This document shows, piece after piece, positions 33,194 through 41,877 of a DNA stretch of 64,000 nucleotides (position 1 is the first letter of the stretch; each line of letters begins with the position of its first letter). The stretch is from Chryseobacterium balustinum (lineage in GTDB: Bacteria > Bacteroidota > Bacteroidia > Flavobacteriales > Weeksellaceae): NCBI RefSeq assembly GCF_900168205.1, contig NZ_FUZE01000017.1:34267-98266 (forward strand). Reading direction: 5' to 3'. The notes beneath the pieces are model-generated. The model saw nothing but the letters and a program-made list of their open reading frames with translations. It was not told the DNA's origin and did no database searches. Position numbers and translations under genes: made by a program.

Positions 33194-35530
33194 TTGAAGA
33201 ATAAATTTACCTCTTTTGCAATTATCTGTTTTCTCTTTTGTGGGAACACAGTTTTTAAAGCACAGGAATCTGTTGAGATTAATAATCTTAAAAGTCAGCT
33301 GAAATTGACTAAGTCTGACAAAGAACGAGCAAAGATTTTTGGAGATTTAGGTAATATCTATTCTCAAAATAAAAATGCAGACAGTGCAATTTCATATTCC
33401 AAATTATCATTATCCATTTATTTAAAAAACAATGATATTGAACAAATCGGAAGAGCAAATTTGTTTATAGGGACTTTGTTTTTGCAAAAAAATGATTTAG
33501 TTACGGTTGAAAAATACTTGTTAGAAGCCGAAAAATATCTCCATAAAACTGAAAATTACGAAAAGAGAGCTCTTCTCAATTTTTGGATGGCACGACTGAA
33601 TGCTGTTAATAAAAAAAGTGATATTGCTACAAAATATTACAATGAAATTTTAAAATATAATAAAGAAGGCAGAAAAATAGACAAAAATCTTGTAATGGAA
33701 TCTTACCAAGGTCTTTTTGCCAACAACTTTATAAAGCAGGAATATGCAGACAGCTATACAGCTTTGTATACCTACATTGATTTTGTAAAAAAAAATTATC
33801 CTGAAAATTTATATCCTGCATACAGAAGTGCAGGAACATTTTTCTTAACCAGTAGAGATAATAAAAAAGCGCTGGAATATTTCCAAAAAGGGTTGGATGT
33901 TTCCCAAAAGAGCCGTAATGATTTGCAGATAGCAGAAGCGAAAATTTTTATGGCTAATGTTTATTCTGAAATGAATCAACTGGAAGTAGCGAAAAAATAT
34001 CTGAATGAGGCTAAAGCTTATTATGAATCTCATAATTTGAAAAACAGTTTACCTCTGGTTTATTACTATTTCTCGGATATTTATTCTAAAGAAAAAGATT
34101 TTGTAAAAGCTGAAGACTACGCCGCTAAAGTGATGAAATTGAGTGATGAAAATGACCCGATGTATCAGTATTACAAAAATCATGAAGGATTTATCGGGCT
34201 AAAGAAAATTATGGAAGACAGTCTTTCGCTAAAAAATAGTCCCTCAAAGCTTTCTGAATTGGAAATTAAAACCAAAGAACAGGTAAAAAATCTTGAGTAT
34301 TTTACTCAATTGAAAACTTATGTTTCTCCAGAAATTTTCATACAAAATTATGAGGTATTGCATCGGGCCTATGCTTTTTTAGGTGATTATAATCAGTCTT
34401 ATTCATATTTAAAAAAGATGTATGATAAGAAAGAAGAAACTTATGGAATCGACAAAATGAAGGCGCTTTCTTCTGTACAATCTGAGACCGAGCTAGCCAA
34501 CGAAAGAACCCGTATAAAACTTGAAGAAGATACCAAAAGAATTCAGCTTCAGAAAGAAATAGAATTAAAAGCGCTTCGTTTGGAATACGAAAAAAAACAA
34601 GCGGCTGCAAAAACGGAAGAAGAAAGAAAAAGATTGGCGCTTGAAGAAGATTTAAAACGAAAAGAAATTCAGATTAAATTTGATGAAGAGCAAAAAGCTG
34701 TAACTTTAAAATATTCTCAGGAAAAAAATATTGCCAAAATCAATCAGGAGAAAAAAGATGCCATTGCAAAAGCAGATTTAGAAAGTTCTAAAACTCAAAA
34801 AAATATGTGGGCAATTGGAGCTGGTTTATCTTTGCTGTTATTAGGTTTTGCTGGGTTTTCCTATAATCAGAAGCGAAAAGACAACAAAAAAATTGCTGAA
34901 GAAAAACAAAAATCAGACGATTTACTGCTTAATATTCTTCCGTATGAAGTTGCTGAAGAATTAAAAGAAAAAGGAAAAACTAACGCCAAACATTTTGATG
35001 AGGTTTCGGTTTTGTTTACAGATTTTGTCAACTTTACAGCAAATTCCGAAAGAATTGGTGTGCAGGAAGTTTTGAATGAACTAAATATTTGCTTCACCGA
35101 ATTCGACAGAATCATGGAGAAATACAACTTAGAAAAGATAAAAACCATTGGGGATGCCTATTTAGCAGTGAGTGGTTTACCGATTTCTAATGAGCAGCAT
35201 GCAACAAATGCAGTGAATGCAGCTTTGGAAATTCTTTCTTATATTCAGCAAAGAAAAAAAGATAATCCCAATGCTTTAGATATCAGAATAGGAATTCATT
35301 CCGGACCGGTGATCGCAGGAATTGTGGGCGTGAAAAAATTCGCTTACGATATTTGGGGAGATACCGTAAATACGGCTGCAAGAATGGAGCAAAACAGTTC
35401 ACCGGGAAAAGTAAATATTTCTGAAGCAACCCATCAGTTAATAAAAGAAGACTTTAATTTTGAGCATCGCGGAAAGATCGAGACCAAAGGAAAAGGTGCG
35501 ATGGATATGTATTTTGTAAATCAAATTTAA
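33194..35530 (+). CDS. Class III adenylate cyclase with TPR sensor region and one membrane helix
   Basis: A 778-residue signalling protein. In order: signal peptide (1-24), TPR repeats (~30-400), a long charged coiled coil (~425-535), one membrane helix (~538-557), a short signalling helix ending LLNILP, and the cyclase domain (~600-778). Catalytic residues are all present: metal-binding D610 (FTDF) and D654 (IGDAY), adenine-selecting K650 and D719 (YDIWG), and transition-state N726 and R730 (VNTAARM). It should therefore make cAMP. The TPRs are periplasmic if the signal peptide is cleaved. TTG start at 33194: signal peptide begins immediately, and no ATG fits. Ten bases separate it from the next cyclase. 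Confidence 0.92.
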   Translation: MKNKFTSFAIICFLFCGNTVFKAQESVEINNLKSQLKLTKSDKERAKIFGDLGNIYSQNKNADSAISYSKLSLSIYLKNNDIEQIGRANLFIGTLFLQKNDLVTVEKYLLEAEKYLHKTENYEKRALLNFWMARLNAVNKKSDIATKYYNEILKYNKEGRKIDKNLVMESYQGLFANNFIKQEYADSYTALYTYIDFVKKNYPENLYPAYRSAGTFFLTSRDNKKALEYFQKGLDVSQKSRNDLQIAEAKIFMANVYSEMNQLEVAKKYLNEAKAYYESHNLKNSLPLVYYYFSDIYSKEKDFVKAEDYAAKVMKLSDENDPMYQYYKNHEGFIGLKKIMEDSLSLKNSPSKLSELEIKTKEQVKNLEYFTQLKTYVSPEIFIQNYEVLHRAYAFLGDYNQSYSYLKKMYDKKEETYGIDKMKALSSVQSETELANERTRIKLEEDTKRIQLQKEIELKALRLEYEKKQAAAKTEEERKRLALEEDLKRKEIQIKFDEEQKAVTLKYSQEKNIAKINQEKKDAIAKADLESSKTQKNMWAIGAGLSLLLLGFAGFSYNQKRKDNKKIAEEKQKSDDLLLNILPYEVAEELKEKGKTNAKHFDEVSVLFTDFVNFTANSERIGVQEVLNELNICFTEFDRIMEKYNLEKIKTIGDAYLAVSGLPISNEQHATNAVNAALEILSYIQQRKKDNPNALDIRIGIHSGPVIAGIVGVKKFAYDIWGDTVNTAARMEQNSSPGKVNISEATHQLIKEDFNFEHRGKIETKGKGAMDMYFVNQI

Positions 35531-35540
35531 TTTTATCAGA

Positions 35541-37577
35541 GTGAAAAAAGATCTACTCTTAACATTTTTACTTTTCTTGTTGATCGGATGGCAAAATTTA
35601 TGTTTTGCACAAAATTCTTTTGAAAAACCTAAAATTTTCACTGAAAAAGAAATTAAAACGGGTGCACCGATCAATGAAGGCAGTAAATTTTTTGCGGGAG
35701 ACAACCCTGCTTTTGCTTTGCCACAATTTGATGATTCTTCATGGAAACATGTGAATTTTAATTCTAAAAAAGTGTACTCATGGAATCCTCTCAAATTAAG
35801 CTCTGGAAATGCTTCTAAAAAAAATAAGATCTATTGGGTTCGTTATTATTTTAAAATAGACTCTACATTACTGGATCAACCTTTATGTTTGAATATCAGT
35901 CAACTTGGTGCTTCAGAGATCTATCTAAATGGTAAAAAGATAGAAAGCATCGGGAATATAAGATCGAAAGAGTTTAAGATTAAAAATAAAATTCCAGAGT
36001 TGTTTTCTTTAGACAATACGGATGTAAACGTTTTGGCGATCCGTTTTTTGCCGATCATTGAAAATAAAAAAAAGACGGTCACTATAAGTACCGTAGCAAT
36101 AAGCGTGGAACTTGTTTCTGCTCACGAATTTATTAAAGATAAAGTAGCATTGTGGAAAGATTTTAATTTCTACACGATGCTGATCTGCGGGATATTTGGC
36201 GCATTAGGATTTATTCATTTACTGTTGTTTCTTTTTTATAGAAAAGCGATTTACAATCTATATTTCTCTACGTACAATATTTCCATTTCTTTGATGAGCT
36301 ATTTAACATTGCTCTTCTCTGAAATGACAAATCCTTTAGATTTAGATACTTATACCTTTGTTTCATTTCTCGCAGTGATGTTATTTGGTACTTCGCTTAC
36401 AGGTTTTGTCAATACCTTATTTGGAAGAATAAAGAAAAGGCTGAAAGTATTGTTGATCATTTCTGCCTCTATTGTTCTGTTGTATTATTTTAGCGCTACA
36501 ACTGCAGCCACTTTTGCATTTTTTTATATTTCTTTTGTTGCTTTCGAATCTTTTTATTTGATCATTAGAGCGATGATCAGAAGAGAGAGATCGGCTTTCA
36601 TTGTTGGAGGTGGAGTTTTGGTGTTCTTTCTTTTTATTGTAATGGTCATTATTTTTATGTTTTTAAATAAATTGAATACCATAGATATAAATGAGCTTTT
36701 CGGCGATGATTTCATAGGATATGTTCTCATATTTATTTTTATCAGTTTTCCTGTTTCTATCTCTGCTTACCTGGGTTGGCAATTTGCATCAACCAATTTA
36801 AGCTTGGTAAAACAGCTTGATGAGGTCAACCGACTTTCTGATATTAATTTAAAACAGGAACAGGAAAAGCAGCAGATTCTTCAGGATCAAAATGATCTGC
36901 TTGAAAAACAGGTTGATGAGCGTACCTTTGAATTGCAAAAAGAAAAGCAAAAAACCGAAAATTTATTATTAAATATTCTTCCGCATGAAGTGGCCGAAGA
37001 ACTGAAAGAGAATGGAAGCTCTGAAGCCAAATATTATGACGAAGTAAGTGTTTTGTTTACTGATTTTGTTAATTTTACTCAAAGTTCAGAGAAAATGGGC
37101 GCCGAAAAAATGTTGGTTGAGCTTAATGAATGTTTTACTGCTTTCGATATGATCATGGAAAAACATGGTTTAGAGAAAATAAAAACCATTGGTGATGCCT
37201 ATTTAGCAGTTTGCGGTTTACCGCTTAAAAATGAATGTCATGCGTATCAGACAGTTTTGGTAGCTTTGGATATCATTAAATTTATTGAAGAAAGAAAAAA
37301 GACAAATCCTAATACTTTGGATATCAGAATCGGAATTAATTCAGGTTCATTGATTGCAGGAATTGTCGGAGTGAAAAAATTTGCTTACGATATTTGGGGT
37401 GATACCGTAAACACTGCGGCAAGGATGGAACAAAACAGTGAAAAAGGAAAAATAAATATTTCTGAATCTACCTATCAGTTGGTAAAAGAAAAAATCAATT
37501 GTGAATACAGAGGAAAGATTCATACCAAAGGAAAAGGCGAAATGGATATGTATTTTGCAACCAAATCTCAAATTTAA
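35541..37577 (+). CDS. Receptor-type class III adenylate cyclase (7TMR-DISM-like), copy 1
   Basis: A 678-residue protein. A signal peptide (1-24) precedes a periplasmic beta-rich domain (~40-195, jelly-roll-like), seven or so membrane helices (~205-415), a coiled coil (LVKQLDEVNRLSDINLKQEQ onwards) and the cyclase domain (~500-678) with D508, K548, D552, D617, N624 and R628 all conserved. This layout resembles 7TMR-DISM receptors with an attached output domain. It probably senses a periplasmic ligand and makes cAMP. Start is GTG at 35541, where the signal peptide begins. The next gene is a close paralogue, nearly identical from the coiled coil on. Confidence 0.9.
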   Translation: MKKDLLLTFLLFLLIGWQNLCFAQNSFEKPKIFTEKEIKTGAPINEGSKFFAGDNPAFALPQFDDSSWKHVNFNSKKVYSWNPLKLSSGNASKKNKIYWVRYYFKIDSTLLDQPLCLNISQLGASEIYLNGKKIESIGNIRSKEFKIKNKIPELFSLDNTDVNVLAIRFLPIIENKKKTVTISTVAISVELVSAHEFIKDKVALWKDFNFYTMLICGIFGALGFIHLLLFLFYRKAIYNLYFSTYNISISLMSYLTLLFSEMTNPLDLDTYTFVSFLAVMLFGTSLTGFVNTLFGRIKKRLKVLLIISASIVLLYYFSATTAATFAFFYISFVAFESFYLIIRAMIRRERSAFIVGGGVLVFFLFIVMVIIFMFLNKLNTIDINELFGDDFIGYVLIFIFISFPVSISAYLGWQFASTNLSLVKQLDEVNRLSDINLKQEQEKQQILQDQNDLLEKQVDERTFELQKEKQKTENLLLNILPHEVAEELKENGSSEAKYYDEVSVLFTDFVNFTQSSEKMGAEKMLVELNECFTAFDMIMEKHGLEKIKTIGDAYLAVCGLPLKNECHAYQTVLVALDIIKFIEERKKTNPNTLDIRIGINSGSLIAGIVGVKKFAYDIWGDTVNTAARMEQNSEKGKINISESTYQLVKEKINCEYRGKIHTKGKGEMDMYFATKSQI

Positions 37578-37589
37578 TTTATAACAATT

Positions 37590-39602
37590 TTGAAAAAAAA
37601 TATACTCTTTACATTTTTAATTTTTGCCTTTATCGCGCTGCAAAATTTTTGTTTTGCCCAAAATTCTCGTGAAAAACCTGCAATTTTCACCGAAAAGGAA
37701 ATAAAAAACGGTGTAGAAATAGATGAACAGAGTAAATTCTTTGCAGGCGACAATCCGGCTTTTTCTTCTGTAGAATTTGATGACTCTAGCTGGAAAAATA
37801 TTAAGATTTCATCTAAAAAAAATTATAATAAAGATCAACCCTATTGGATTAGGTATTATTTTAAGATTGATTCTACAATGATTAATGAGTCATTGTGTTT
37901 TGATGTGAAACAGGTAGGTGCTTCTGAAATTTATCTGAACGGTAAAAAAATCGAGACGATCGGCAAAATAGGTGATCCCAAGATCAGAGTATTTAAAATA
38001 AAAAATGAAGTTCCTCAGTTATTTTCATTAAATAATACAGATGTCAACGTTTTGGCTATTCGCTTTTTACCCATCGTGGGTGGTAAAAAAATAAGCATCA
38101 ATTATAGCCCTGTAGCACTCGATGTAGAGCTGGCTTCTGCCAACGAGTTTTTGGATGAAAATGTTAGAATGATGCGGGGGTTCAATTTTGTGACTATGCT
38201 CATCTGCGGTGTGTTTTCAGCTTTGGGATTCATCCATTTACTGTTGTTTTTATTTTACAGAAAGGCAATCTACAATCTTTATTTCTCTACGTACAATCTA
38301 TCCATCGGCTTGCTGAGTTATATGGTTTTGTTATTTTACCAGATGACAGATCCGAAAAGTATTGAGATTTACGGTTTCTTTTCTTTCCTTGCGATACTTG
38401 TTTTTGGTGCTTCGCTTACAGGTTTTGTCAACACCTTATTTGGACGGAGTAAAATCAGATTAAAGATTATGCTGATTCTTGCTGCATTGTTACTTATTCT
38501 TTATTATTTTTCTGTGAAAACGGCTTTTGGCCTTCTTATTTTTTATATATTTTTCGTTTGGTTTGAGTCATTATATCTCATCATTCGAGCGATGATAAGA
38601 AGAGAAAAATCAGCATTTATAGTTGGAGGCGGAATTCTTACTTTCTTTTTAATTATTATTTTAACCATCATTGCTAATATTTTAGATTCTTTAAATATTG
38701 CAATGCCCAAAATATTTTCGGGAGATGAATTTGGCATATTTATTTTAGTTCTTATTTTCGTAAGTTTTCCTATTTCTATTTCTGCTTACCTTGGATGGCA
38801 ATTTGCATCAACCAATTTAAGTTTATTAAAACAATTGGATGAAGTCAACCGCCTTTCTGATATTAATTTAAAACAGGAACAGGAAAAACAGCAGATTCTT
38901 CAAGACCAAAATGATCTGCTTGAAAAACAGGTTGATGAGCGTACTTTTGAATTGCAAAAAGAAAAGCAAAAAACAGAAAACTTACTTCTAAATATTCTTC
39001 CGCATGAAGTTGCTGAAGAATTAAAAGAAAACGGAAGCTCTGAAGCTAAATATTATGACGAGGTCAGTGTTTTATTTACCGATTTTGTTAATTTTACCCA
39101 AAGTTCTGAGAAAATGGGTGCCGAGAAAATGTTGATTGAATTGAACGAATGTTTTACCGCTTTCGATATGATCATGGAAAAGCATGGTTTAGAAAAAATA
39201 AAAACCATCGGTGATGCGTATTTGGCGGTTTGCGGTTTACCTATGAAAAATGAATGTCATGCTTACAAAACGGTATTGGTAGCTTTGGATATTATTCATT
39301 TTATTGAAGAAAGGAAGAAGACCAATCCTGATGTTTTAGATATTAGAATCGGAATCAATTCGGGTTCTTTAATTGCCGGAATTGTTGGAGTGAAAAAATT
39401 TGCTTACGATATTTGGGGAGACACTGTAAATACGGCTGCAAGGATGGAGCAGAATAGTGAAAAAGGAAAAATAAATATTTCTGAATCTACCTATCAGTTG
39501 GTAAAAGAAAAAATCATCTGCGAATACAGAGGAAAAATCCACACCAAAGGAAAAGGCGAGATGGATATGTATTTTGCCATTGAAACTAAAAAAGATTTAT
39601 AA
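37590..39602 (+). CDS. Receptor-type class III adenylate cyclase (7TMR-DISM-like), copy 2
   Basis: A 670-residue paralogue of the preceding gene with the same order of parts: signal peptide, periplasmic domain, seven-helix region, coiled coil and cyclase domain (~492-670). Catalytic D498, K538, D542, D607, N614 and R618 are intact. The coiled coil and cyclase parts are almost identical to copy 1, while the periplasmic and membrane parts differ much more, as expected if the sensors diverged after a duplication. Start is TTG at 37590, 12 bases after the previous stop. The interval to the HD gene (39603-39759) has a dispersed repeat. Confidence 0.9.
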   Translation: MKKNILFTFLIFAFIALQNFCFAQNSREKPAIFTEKEIKNGVEIDEQSKFFAGDNPAFSSVEFDDSSWKNIKISSKKNYNKDQPYWIRYYFKIDSTMINESLCFDVKQVGASEIYLNGKKIETIGKIGDPKIRVFKIKNEVPQLFSLNNTDVNVLAIRFLPIVGGKKISINYSPVALDVELASANEFLDENVRMMRGFNFVTMLICGVFSALGFIHLLLFLFYRKAIYNLYFSTYNLSIGLLSYMVLLFYQMTDPKSIEIYGFFSFLAILVFGASLTGFVNTLFGRSKIRLKIMLILAALLLILYYFSVKTAFGLLIFYIFFVWFESLYLIIRAMIRREKSAFIVGGGILTFFLIIILTIIANILDSLNIAMPKIFSGDEFGIFILVLIFVSFPISISAYLGWQFASTNLSLLKQLDEVNRLSDINLKQEQEKQQILQDQNDLLEKQVDERTFELQKEKQKTENLLLNILPHEVAEELKENGSSEAKYYDEVSVLFTDFVNFTQSSEKMGAEKMLIELNECFTAFDMIMEKHGLEKIKTIGDAYLAVCGLPMKNECHAYKTVLVALDIIHFIEERKKTNPDVLDIRIGINSGSLIAGIVGVKKFAYDIWGDTVNTAARMEQNSEKGKINISESTYQLVKEKIICEYRGKIHTKGKGEMDMYFAIETKKDL

Positions 39603-39628
39603 ATAATTTAAGTCTGAAAATTTTAGAG

Positions 39629-39708
39629 CTTTGCTGAGTGAAACGCCTTTGCGAATGAAAAATACACGGAATAATATTCAAAGATCTGTGTGAACTTTGC
39701 GTTTAAAT
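39629..39708. repeat. Dispersed intergenic repeat, copy 1 (TTTGCTGA...GCGTTTAAA type)
   Basis: The segment contains AACGCCTTTGCGAA and ends in CTTTGCGTTTAAA. A similar stretch with the same order of blocks is at 46067-46145. It looks like a decayed non-coding element. Confidence 0.6.
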
Positions 39709-39759
39709 TCCGCGGCATTAGAAAAATTAAAATTTTAAACACATTTTCTATTTTAAAAT

Positions 39760-40344
39760 ATGGAATACGAAAAATTAAATAAAATAATATTAAAAAGACT
39801 CAGAGAAAACCTTCCTGAGCATCTTTCTTATCACAGTGTGATGCACGTAAAAGACGTTATCGATGCTGTCGAAAAAATTGCCAAATCTGAAGGAGTTAGT
39901 GATGAAGATTTAGTATTGCTAAAAACCGCTGCGTTGTTTCACGATACTGGATTTTTATACGGATCAAAAAATCATGAGGAAAAATCGTGTGAGATTGCCG
40001 TAGAATATCTTTCGGATAATGGATATTCAGACTTACAGATTGAGCAAATCAAAGGGATGATCATGGCGACAAAAATTCCTCAGACTCCAAAAAATCATTT
40101 AGAGCAAATCGTTGCCGATGCCGATTTAGATTATTTGGGAAGAGACGATTTTTTTGTGATTGGAGATAAATTGTTTGAAGAACTTTCTATGTTTGGAATC
40201 GTAAATTCTGAGCGCGACTGGAATTTATTACAGGAAAAGTTTTTAGAAAGCCATCATTATTTCACAGAAACAGCCATCAACAGCAGAAATCAAAAAAAAC
40301 AGGATAACCTGGATATTATCAAAACAAAACTAAAAAATAACTGA
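39760..40344 (+). CDS. HD-domain phosphohydrolase
   Basis: A 194-residue soluble protein with the HD metal site: H29 in SVMHVKDV, HD in KTAALFHDTGFLYG and the later D in IVADADLDYLG. HD proteins cleave phosphoester bonds in nucleotides, including cyclic nucleotides. Lying directly after three adenylate cyclases, it could turn over cAMP or a related signal, but no sequence feature proves that; many HD proteins of this size act on other nucleotides. It is followed at eight bases by the YitT gene. Confidence 0.85.
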   Translation: MEYEKLNKIILKRLRENLPEHLSYHSVMHVKDVIDAVEKIAKSEGVSDEDLVLLKTAALFHDTGFLYGSKNHEEKSCEIAVEYLSDNGYSDLQIEQIKGMIMATKIPQTPKNHLEQIVADADLDYLGRDDFFVIGDKLFEELSMFGIVNSERDWNLLQEKFLESHHYFTETAINSRNQKKQDNLDIIKTKLKNN

Positions 40345-40351
40345 TCACTTT

Positions 40352-41230
40352 ATGAGCTCAGCAACTAAACATGGCCCGCTATTTACTCTTTCAGATATTA
40401 TTTATCTCGTTTTAGGAGTTATTTCTGCGAGTTTTGCTTTAAAATCTTTCCTCGTTCCTAATCACTTTTTAGATGGTGGTGTTACCGGTGTTTCACTTTT
40501 ACTTCACGAAGTTTACCATTGGAATCTCGGAGTCATTCTATTGGTTTTAAACTTACCATTTATCATTCTGGCGTACTTCCAAATCGGAAAACACTTTGCG
40601 ATCAGAAGTTTTTTAACGATTTTACTAATCATCATCACCATTTTTTTCGTCCCTTTTCCGGAAGTGACCCATGACAAATTATTGGTCGCTGTGTTTGGCG
40701 GATTTTTCATGGGAATTGGAATCGGTTTATCTATGCGAGGTGGCGGAACTTTCGACGGAATGGAAGTTTTAGCTTTATTAACATTCAAAAAAAGCAGTTT
40801 TAGCATTACCGAAATTATTTTAGGAATGAATGTGATTATCTTTATCATCGCAACCGTTTTTCTTAAATTTGAAACTGCTTTGTATGCAATTATGACGTAT
40901 CTCGTGGCTAGTCAGATTACCAAATATGTAATTGAAGGAATTGAAGCCTACACTGGCGTAACCATCGTTTCTGCAAACAGTGAAGAAATCAAAAAAGCTT
41001 TGGTTTTAACGATGAACAGAGGAATCACGGTGTACAAAGGCGAAAGAGGCTTTATGAAAGAATCTTTTGAGCAAAGTGCAGAAGCTGATATTATTTTCAC
41101 CATTGTTACCAGATTGGAAGTTAGAAAACTACAAAATATAGTCCGTTCTATCGATCCGAAAGCATTTATTTTCACGCAAACGGTAAGAGAGCCTCAAGGC
41201 GGAATTGTAAAGGAAATTATAAAGCATTAA
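40352..41230 (+). CDS. YitT-family membrane protein (DUF161 plus DUF2179)
   Basis: A 292-residue protein with five membrane helices (~15-200) and a C-terminal cytosolic DUF2179 domain (~215-290, EIKKALVLTMNRGITVYKG followed by a second alpha-beta block). The MRGGGTFDGMEVLAL motif is characteristic of YitT proteins. Their function is not established. Tightly linked (eight bases) to the HD gene and followed by a terminator. Confidence 0.9.
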   Translation: MSSATKHGPLFTLSDIIYLVLGVISASFALKSFLVPNHFLDGGVTGVSLLLHEVYHWNLGVILLVLNLPFIILAYFQIGKHFAIRSFLTILLIIITIFFVPFPEVTHDKLLVAVFGGFFMGIGIGLSMRGGGTFDGMEVLALLTFKKSSFSITEIILGMNVIIFIIATVFLKFETALYAIMTYLVASQITKYVIEGIEAYTGVTIVSANSEEIKKALVLTMNRGITVYKGERGFMKESFEQSAEADIIFTIVTRLEVRKLQNIVRSIDPKAFIFTQTVREPQGGIVKEIIKH

Positions 41231-41251
41231 ATTTTAAATAAATAATTATAT

Positions 41252-41290
41252 TGCCTTGTGAAATTGTATTTTTCACAAGGCTTTTTTTAT
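41252..41290 (+). terminator. Terminator after the YitT gene
   Basis: Arms GCCTTGTGAAA and TTTCACAAGGC with a following T run, just after the YitT stop. Confidence 0.82.
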
Positions 41291-41313
41291 TTTTAAATCT
41301 AAATTTTAAGAAA

Positions 41314-41661
41314 ATGGTAAAAAGAATTGTTGCTAATATCAAAGCAGAAGATTTATCTAAAGCTGATGTATTTTATCATGATATTTTAGGTCTCGAAACA
41401 TTGATGAATCACGGCTGGATAAAAACTTTTGGCAATGAAGAAAATACAAAAGTGCAGATCAGTTTTGCAACTCAAGGTGGAAACAATACTGAAGTTCCTG
41501 ATCTTTCTATCGAAGTTGATGATGTGGATGAAATGTATGAAAAGATGAACAATTCAGGATTTGAAATTACTTACAAATTGATCGATGAAGATTGGGGTGT
41601 CCGCAGATTCTTTGTCAAAGATCCATTCGGTAAATTAGTCAATATTCTTTCACATCAGTAA
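41314..41661 (+). CDS. VOC-superfamily protein
   Basis: A 115-residue single VOC module: VKRIVANIKAEDLSKADVFY begins the first beta-alpha unit, and RRFFVKDPFGKLVNILSH ends the second, a common form of glyoxalase/bleomycin-resistance proteins. The substrate is unknown. The longer frame from 41251 runs back through a terminator and is not used; ATG 41314 fits the family. Confidence 0.8.
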   Translation: MVKRIVANIKAEDLSKADVFYHDILGLETLMNHGWIKTFGNEENTKVQISFATQGGNNTEVPDLSIEVDDVDEMYEKMNNSGFEITYKLIDEDWGVRRFFVKDPFGKLVNILSHQ

Positions 41662-41763
41662 TTTTAATATTATTCTGTTGATTTTAGTTAATTAAAAATC
41701 TTTGCATGAAAAAATAAAAATGTTAAAGCCTTATGTATTTCAATTGTAAGGCTTTAATTTTGC

Positions 41764-41860
41764 CTATCAACTATCAACTATCAACTATCAACTATCAACT
41801 ATCAACTATCAACTATCAACTATCAACTATCAACTATCAACTATCAACTATCAACTATCA
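41764..41860. repeat. Short tandem repeat, about 14 copies of CTATCAA
   Basis: The 7-base unit CTATCAA runs almost perfectly for 97 bases. A degenerate tail (TCTCTCAACTATAA) separates it by 17 bases from the ATG of the DUF763 gene at 41878. The open frame that crosses it (41733-41942) is only a repeat artefact. Confidence 0.95.
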
Positions 41861-41877
41861 TCTCTCAACTATAACAA

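Noticed and set aside
41764..41860. CRISPR array
   Set aside because: The unit is only seven bases with no spacers and no cas genes nearby; it is a simple tandem repeat.
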